A stretch of DNA of 64,000 nt from Trileptium ribeirensis (Eukaryota; Nematoda; Enoplea; Enoplida; Thoracostomopsidae), in assembly GCA_030248225.1 (NCBI GenBank), contig JASANE010020434.1, positions 1 to 64,000 of the forward strand. The letters are read 5' to 3'. Shown here piece after piece: positions 58,241 to 64,000 of the stretch (position 1 is the first letter of the stretch; each line of letters begins with the position of its first letter). Position numbers and translations under genes: made by a program. A model generated the notes under the pieces. The model had not been told where the DNA came from, did not search any database, and was given only the letters and a program-made list of their open reading frames with translations.

Positions 58241-59117
58241 CACCTTTTTTTAATGATAGTCTAATACCCAATCATCGACTAAAATGCATTAATCTGAAAA
58301 ATTTTTTAATTGGAAAAATTGCTTTAACTGAAAATTCTCTCAAATTTTGAAGCACCACAATTTGTAATATTCTTCCATTACAAATTGGAGTCAAATTATT
58401 GAACACGTTTGACAAAAACTTAAGCTTGCGAAAGCCACCTTTAAATTGATCTTTTATCTATCCTGAAAATAGTTCAAAATAATGGTAATAAACTTCACAA
58501 GAGTCTGCTTGTTTGATATTGCATACACTCGCCAATTTAAGGGGTGGAGGATCTATGGCCCCAGATCGAATTAAAATTTCGAATCGTTTTGGGTCCTTAG
58601 AATTTTTAAATTTGTTTCTGATGATGCGTATCGAAAAGCAGCACCGTACCTAAATCATTACAACGCTTTTATGTGTGTAATTTCATAGCTTAAAGTGTAG
58701 CTATGAAATTGTGAGATGTGATCACTGGTTTATAGACTATAAATTTTAGTGTCCTATTAACGGTTTATATATGTGCTGTTAGTTATCATTTTTGATTAAT
58801 TTGCATTGTTAACGTGCACCTATGCCGTGTATATGCTGTTACGTCTTAACATTCATACAGTTGAAGACAAACAGCAGTCTCGATAGGCAGCTAGAATAAA
58901 ACTGAGCGGCGTGGTGAAAAATCATTGATCTGCATTATCACTGTATTGCATATAACGTTCACACCGCCCTTATTACAGCCAACAAGCTTTCAATGTATTA
59001 AAGAAAAACACTTAAGGTAAACATATTTGAAGACAAGTAAAGGAATTGGGGAACACACGTCGTATAAAAGCACGCAAAAATGGTTAAAAGTCATTTTTGG
59101 AGGCTTAAAAACATACA

Positions 59118-59270
59118 TGCTCGTAGGGGTTACTCCCTGAGGCTCTGGCTACTGCTGACAGGTCGCCCTACCCCCGCCGACTGCCGTTATCCCTCTGGGA
59201 AGGCCTAAGGCCTCCTCCTACGTGGACCCGACTACCACGCCCCGAGACTTCGGAACTCGGTCTGTGTATT
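59118..59270. repeat. GC-rich dispersed repeat, copy 2
   Basis: Counterpart of 8690-8880 with the same orientation and word order, including GAACTCGGTC near the 3' end where copy 1 has GATCTCGGTCC. It lies in intergenic DNA downstream of PCSK1. Confidence 0.55.
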
Positions 59271-60220
59271 CTTAAAATGATTACTGGCAATTATTCATTA
59301 ACGCAAGTCCAATCACGCTTCAATGCACTGTAATAGCTATTTTGGCCATATACTGTAATATTATAGGCATGTTGTTGTTCACAGGATAGGCAAGGAACCT
59401 TTAGGATATGAGTAAGCTCCAAAAAGGTCAATGTTTTAGTGAACTTAATTTTCCGTTTCGGGTTCAAATATTACATTCTGCAGCAACCTATAATTATTCG
59501 CCGGTACTTAAAATTAAAACTCAGGACCTTAAGGGTTAAAATAATCGGGCATTTTATTTAAATTTTTACTATATATATATATAAATTTTAACGCATTTTA
59601 TGATAACTTTTAAAGGAACTTCACTAGCCTGATGAGAATATTTTTACATTTCTGATCGCCGTTGTCGAGCCATCAATGCTAACCTGTTTGGGCTTCAAAA
59701 TTGCGCTACAGAAGCTTGAAGATAATCCATTGGCATTTTGTTAAATTCTATTCTATTTTCTGTTCTATCACAATGTCGCAGTTGTTCTAACATCCTCAGA
59801 ATGTTCGCGAGATAATAAAATAATGACTGAAATAAATCTAGTTAGCTCGTTGCGATTCAGGTACCCTGGCAGCGTTTCTAGTATCGGCAGTAATCGAACT
59901 CATACACCCGTTACGCTTTCTATTCTATGTAGTCCTTACGACACCGGTATTCCAAACTCCATATGTGGCAGGCCCATGAAAGCTTTAGAGGCTTAACTCC
60001 CCCTCCAGAAGTGAGGAGGGTTTCGAAAAAACGCCAACATCATCTGACATGGCTTGGAGTTATAGTTCAGCAGGCATATATCATACTCTTCCTGTATACA
60101 GTCTTAATTCGATTGATTGAAAATCTATCCTAAGGTTTCGCATAACATGCTGTGACTGTTTATTCGTGTGAGGCGTCTTGTAAAAATAGTTCATCTTTTA
60201 CCAGTTATTTTGTATACATA

Positions 60221-60394
60221 CTTGCCAAGAACAAGGTATATAGCTTTACCATGACATGAAGTGAATACGTGTTGATTTTTGGGTTTAGTTTTCACTAACG
60301 TTTACCTAAACCAACACCTACCAAGAACAGGGTATATAGCTTCACAATGAAAAACAAATACACGTTAGTTTTTGGGTTTAGTTTTCACTAACAC
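60221..60394 (+). repeat. Two-unit tandem repeat of about 96 bp
   Basis: CCAAGAACAAGGTATATAGC near 60225 and CCAAGAACAGGGTATATAGC near 60321, each followed by TTTTTGGGTTTAGTTTTCAC. The foldback element at 60395 inserted at the end of the second unit. Confidence 0.8.
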
Positions 60395-60743
60395 CAAGAG
60401 TAGATTAGGGAAGAGTATGACACTTTTCTGCACTCACATGTTAGCCCGTTTATGATGACGCGGGCGTTTTCGGTTTGATCCCCCCATTTTCGGGGGGCGG
60501 ATCGATATGCCCCGACCCCCTCCCCAATTTCTGGGGGGGGGTAGCTCGGACTCCCAAGTTTTGGGGGGTCGGTCGGACCCCCCAAAAAACTTGGGGGTCA
60601 GTTTATAGGCAGCTGCTTATGGACCGACCCCCCCCCACAGAAACTGGGGGGGTCATGCCCAGAACGTCCGTGTAGTCAAACACGGGCTAATACGTGATGG
60701 CAGGGAAGTATCATACTCTTCCCTAATACACTCTTGCTAACAC
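60388..60743. mobile_element. Foldback transposon with 7-bp target duplication and G/C-run core
   Basis: The element 60395-60736 (342 bp) is flanked by CTAACAC on both sides. Its ends are inverted repeats of about 55 bp: left CAAGAGTAGATTAGGGAAGA, then GTATGACACTT and TTAGCCCGTTT; right end complement CAAGAGTGTATTAGGGAAGA, then GTATGATACTT and TTAGCCCGTG. The core at 60475-60655 is a series of C-runs and G-runs of 5-9 bases (CCCCCCATTTTCGGGGGG, TTTTGGGGGGTCGG) that form nested palindromes. No coding capacity is seen. Confidence 0.8.
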
Positions 60744-62619
60744 TAATAAGTTAATTTTGCCGCAAACCATAAAACCAAAAAATCCACGATGTCCGCTGCT
60801 ACAGCCGATTAATTCTATCCGATGGACACACTGGCTGTAAATTCTGGTCACATGGCATATAACTCCTAATAAAAATCTATTTCAGTTACACTTTGTAATA
60901 ACGGTACGCAGCTACATGGCGCGACTTTCTAATACTAGCCCATACTAACTCGGATATCATAACCTGAGGGTGGACCTAAATCTTCGCAATTGTTAAAATT
61001 TGGGTATTTTCTCGCGAGACCCAAGAAGCTATGAAACTTAGCAAGACGCAGGATTGAACCATGAGGTGTGTTCGAACACGGCCCAATTATTTGCGCACGT
61101 GTCTAGTATCTGATGCTATTGCTGAGGTCACGAGAGTGGCTGACACAGATACCTGCTCTCAGGTCATAATGTCAAACCGCTATTCGTTAAAAAACCTGTA
61201 CACCAGAAACGAAGGGATGACGAATTTTATTAATATATGAAGACACGAGCCAATTTCACGAAATTTGGGATTATTTGACATTTGGCAGATTGAAGAAGCG
61301 AAAACGAATAATACATGACTTTCCTGACATGCGTATAACCGGAATGTGAATTACAAACATATCTATATATATAATATTTTATGATGTAAGTAATTTGATA
61401 CTGTACTTCTGTAAATATAACGTCAACTATTTTGTGTGCCGAAGGAAAAAAATCGAGGAATCAATGCGTTTGAAGGACTTATTTATGCATTTTCTGTATT
61501 CTAATGCGGAGTAACATTTTACAGAATCTTCTACGTTGATACGAAATATAACTCTGGAAAAGTTTTATGCAGAAGCAGAGCTCTGGCATTACAGTTTGCC
61601 TATTTAACTGGGTTCAATCCCGGCGCTATATTCAATGTTGCTACATGTACATATATACTGAATTTTTTGGTCATCTAAGAACCATGTCGTTATAACTTGT
61701 GTCTTGAAGAACTTTTAGCTATTAAAGGACTTCTCTGTTGCATCTCTGCCATGTATGGCATGTCTTTGTAGTCATTTTTCGAAATTTAACTTTGGCGATT
61801 GCTAGAGACCAGCTAACAGATGCATTAATCATGTTCGCCCACATTGTGCTTTTCTAAAAGCTTCAAAATGCTAATTGCTGTGATACCCTAGTACCAGTGT
61901 CATACAAGTTTACCCCGTATAGGGTGTCAGAGATATACTATATATTTATTTCCGAGCAAAGTTGTCATGTTAATGTTGTTTCAGTAATATATGAGTTGAA
62001 CGCGCGCCCGTTCTGTCCCAAAATTTAGAAATTTTTATAGTATCCAAATGTACTAATAGCCCTGCAAGCAGTCATTGGTCGAGTCGACTGTATCGGATTT
62101 CCAATGCATTTTATCTGTAGTCTTTACAAAATATTATAGCAACTGTCTTACGATTAATGGCCACCCCAGCAGCCCAACTAACAGTATTCATATACTAGTA
62201 ACTCTATCGAGATTGCAGAGTGTAATGAAGCACAGGTAGGCCTACGGCTTTTGCGCGCACAGCCAATTAGCTTTCGATAGCTTAAGTCGATATATATGTT
62301 GTATGTGGATATCTCACAATACCGCACAAGTTACAGTTAACAAACAACGGCAATGAGTTTCCCATGCTCTCAAACGGCGGGAACCTTTTCAGCCGACCAG
62401 GACGTCAGAACAATTTCCGAATTTTGGGTCGAGAAATCACGATGGTGCCATAGCTCAAACTCCAGAACCGGAGTCTTAATTGAAAAACAAAAAAGAGGGT
62501 CGGCATTTATCATTTTACTATGAAACTATACCAAAGAGAGAAAAAATCGAAAGTTACGAAACAATAACCTTGCTTCCGTGAAGGGTATTAAAAGAGGATT
62601 AAAATTGTACTAGGACCAG

Positions 62620-63550
62620 TTCTGGCCCTAAGGGATCCCAGCTGCACCACTCTCAATATTCACGGTGGTGCCCGGACAACCCCGGCGTGAACGATTCCCC
62701 GGTGGATCCTAGTCTAACCGATGGGAACCGCTTAGCTTAGCGGGCTGCTCGGCGGGTTTACCAGGGTGTTCGGCCTGGCCCCTATAGTGGCCCACGTGTC
62801 TAATGGTACGGAGTTCCCCCTGAGGGAGGGTCATCCCCTAGGCCTGCTCACAGGTAATGAGGTTGACCCGTCATTCCCTCTATTTCTGTGGTCGAATTTT
62901 ATGCCTTGTGTGAGGTTCAACACCTTGCCTAGTCATAGGGCTTGTTCACGAAAAGGCTCCATTGGGCCGAGTGATGGTTGCTTAACCCTTAGGCCCTCAT
63001 GGTGCAGAGGCACGTTTGTGTTGCCTTAGTTCCACTTAGGGCTGAACACACTGAGCCTACTCGGCCCTAGAGATGTATAAGTATTCGGGCGTACGGAGGG
63101 ACGTTGGTTTTACGAAAGCTAACGCGCGGGGGTAGGGTGGCGGGGATAATTACGGAATGGCGGGGGCGAGCACCATGGGGTAATGGGCCGGTGGAAAATG
63201 AGCAGCCTAATTCAAACAATATTGAACACCTAAATAGATCAGGTAATTCTTGCAACAGGGCCTGGTTTCGAATCAATCTAGTTCGCCTACTAAGTTTCAC
63301 ACGCAAAACCTTTTTATTTCATGGATTTCCCTTTTTTGGCAAAGAATTAAAACATAAGCACGCGTTCACAAAAACAAAATGTCACCCACTCGGGTACATG
63401 TAGAAAGATATTGTATTATTTACATCAAAGATGGGCCAGGACCCGACCCACGCGCGCGGTCCTGGGCCCAAGCGATACCTCAACGATTAGCTTAAATATG
63501 ATAGAATTTTGACCCCATTTTTTCTTGCGCCTCCCGTGGGATGACGAAAT
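62620..63550 (+). repeat. GC-rich block, probable retroelement 5' region
   Basis: An abrupt change from AT-rich to GC-rich DNA near 62620 (CAGTTCTGGCCCTAAGGGATC), maintained to about 63230 and again at 63430-63480. One long open frame (62766-63029) has no recognisable domain. Its position directly upstream of an ORF at the window edge suggests the leader of a non-LTR retrotransposon or similar element. Identity is inferred only from composition and position. Confidence 0.4.
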
Positions 63551-63551
63551 G

Positions 63552-63974
63552 ATGTCTCGTGAGCTCCAATTGGGCTCCCTTTTTGAAACCATCAACCCGG
63601 AATTTGTGATTGTCTTAAGCCTTCACTTTGCCTTCCCATTGAGCATGTAAAATGCTGCCACCATTCTTGATACCAACCTAAGTTTTCCGGTAAATTTCCC
63701 TGCCCAGATTGCGAAAGCGCGGGCACAACACTTACGGGAGCGCGAGGCGTCCGACGGACACCACAGCATCCGCAAGGGTGCCCCTATTCCTGAACCTACG
63801 CAAGAAAATCTTAAAACTCTGGGAGAAGCCTCGGGCGGAACTCCTCCACGCGTCCGCAGTCGGGGAGTCCACCCGAGCTCAACACAACTTCCAAATTTTT
63901 GGCGTCCAAAACTTATTCCACCTACCGCGCGTAAAGAAAAGCCAGCAAAGTTTCTCGAACCGTACCTAGTGTGA
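63552..63974 (+). pseudogene. ORF1-like coding remnant with one in-frame stop, unassigned
   Basis: From ATG 63552 the frame reads MSRELQLGSLFETINPEF, meets TAA at 63648-63650, then continues 107 codons to TGA at 63972-63974. The second part is basic and polar (RAQHLREREASDGHH, then GGTPPRVRSRGVHPSS). The GC-rich, codon-like composition differs from the surrounding intergenic DNA. It could be the start of a retrotransposon ORF1 or a host exon; no domain is recognised. Confidence 0.3.
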
Positions 63975-64000
63975 AACATCTCTATCAACCGCTAATTTAT

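Larger units (their letters stand above)
56031..64000. other. Region downstream of PCSK1
   Basis: No host gene recognised. Contains the 242-bp array, a small inverted repeat at 58141-58240, GC-rich repeat copy 2 (59118-59270), a two-unit repeat and foldback element (60221-60743), and a GC-rich right edge (62620-63974). 57540-58130, 58700-59110, 59280-60210 and 60750-62610 show nothing else convincing. Confidence 0.65.

Noticed and set aside
60475..60675. Proline-, glycine- and tryptophan-rich ORFs on both strands
   Set aside because: They are translations of the G/C-run core of the foldback element and appear on both strands for that reason.
61565..61640. tRNA-like stretch with CTGGGTTCAATCCCGG resembling a T arm
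   Set aside because: The loop is one base short, and no D arm or acceptor stem could be folded around it.

Overview
The window is AT-rich nuclear DNA of a non-vertebrate animal. It carries one recognisable host gene, on the + strand, whose 12 coding exons are separated by GT-AG introns of 1 to 18 kb, in a background full of transposon remnants and tandem repeats. Spliced together, the exons give one continuous 526-residue reading frame: most of the subtilisin-like catalytic domain, a complete P domain and a short acidic tail of a proprotein convertase. Residue choices throughout match prohormone convertase 1/3 (PCSK1) better than furin or PC2. The signal peptide, propeptide and the catalytic Asp lie upstream of the window. 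PC1/3 is known from vertebrates and several invertebrate phyla but not from Drosophila or C. elegans, so the host is probably neither an insect nor a nematode; I cannot name the species.

Layout. 1-3940: intron upstream of the first visible exon, with a decayed LINE reverse transcriptase, a short inverted-repeat element (MITE) and a small inverted repeat. 3941-18219: seven exons covering the His, oxyanion Asn and catalytic Ser; a hAT-type (ZMYM1-like) transposase pseudogene fills much of the first full intron. 18220-36236: one 18-kb intron holding a stack of tandem arrays, including about 29 copies of a 167-bp satellite with higher-order structure, a 9-copy 87-bp minisatellite and a TTTA microsatellite. 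36237-55460: five further exons (end of the catalytic domain, P domain, tail) with MITEs, tRNA-derived sequences, a LINE 3' fragment and a foldback element between them. The last exon and its 3' UTR lie partly inside a 350-bp tandem duplication that is about 99% identical. 56031-64000: intergenic, with an alternating 242-bp array, a foldback transposon with a 7-bp target duplication and G/C-run palindromes, and a GC-rich block at the right edge that looks like the start of another retroelement.

The most unusual items are: the satellite and minisatellite cluster inside a PCSK1 intron; the near-identical duplication of the gene's 3' end; a dispersed GC-rich repeat family carrying A/T tracts spaced at the DNA helical repeat; the foldback element at 60.4 kb; and an RGN in place of the RGD usual in convertase P domains. 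I found no rRNA, CRISPR or prokaryote-type operon, and no evidence for a second complete protein-coding gene.
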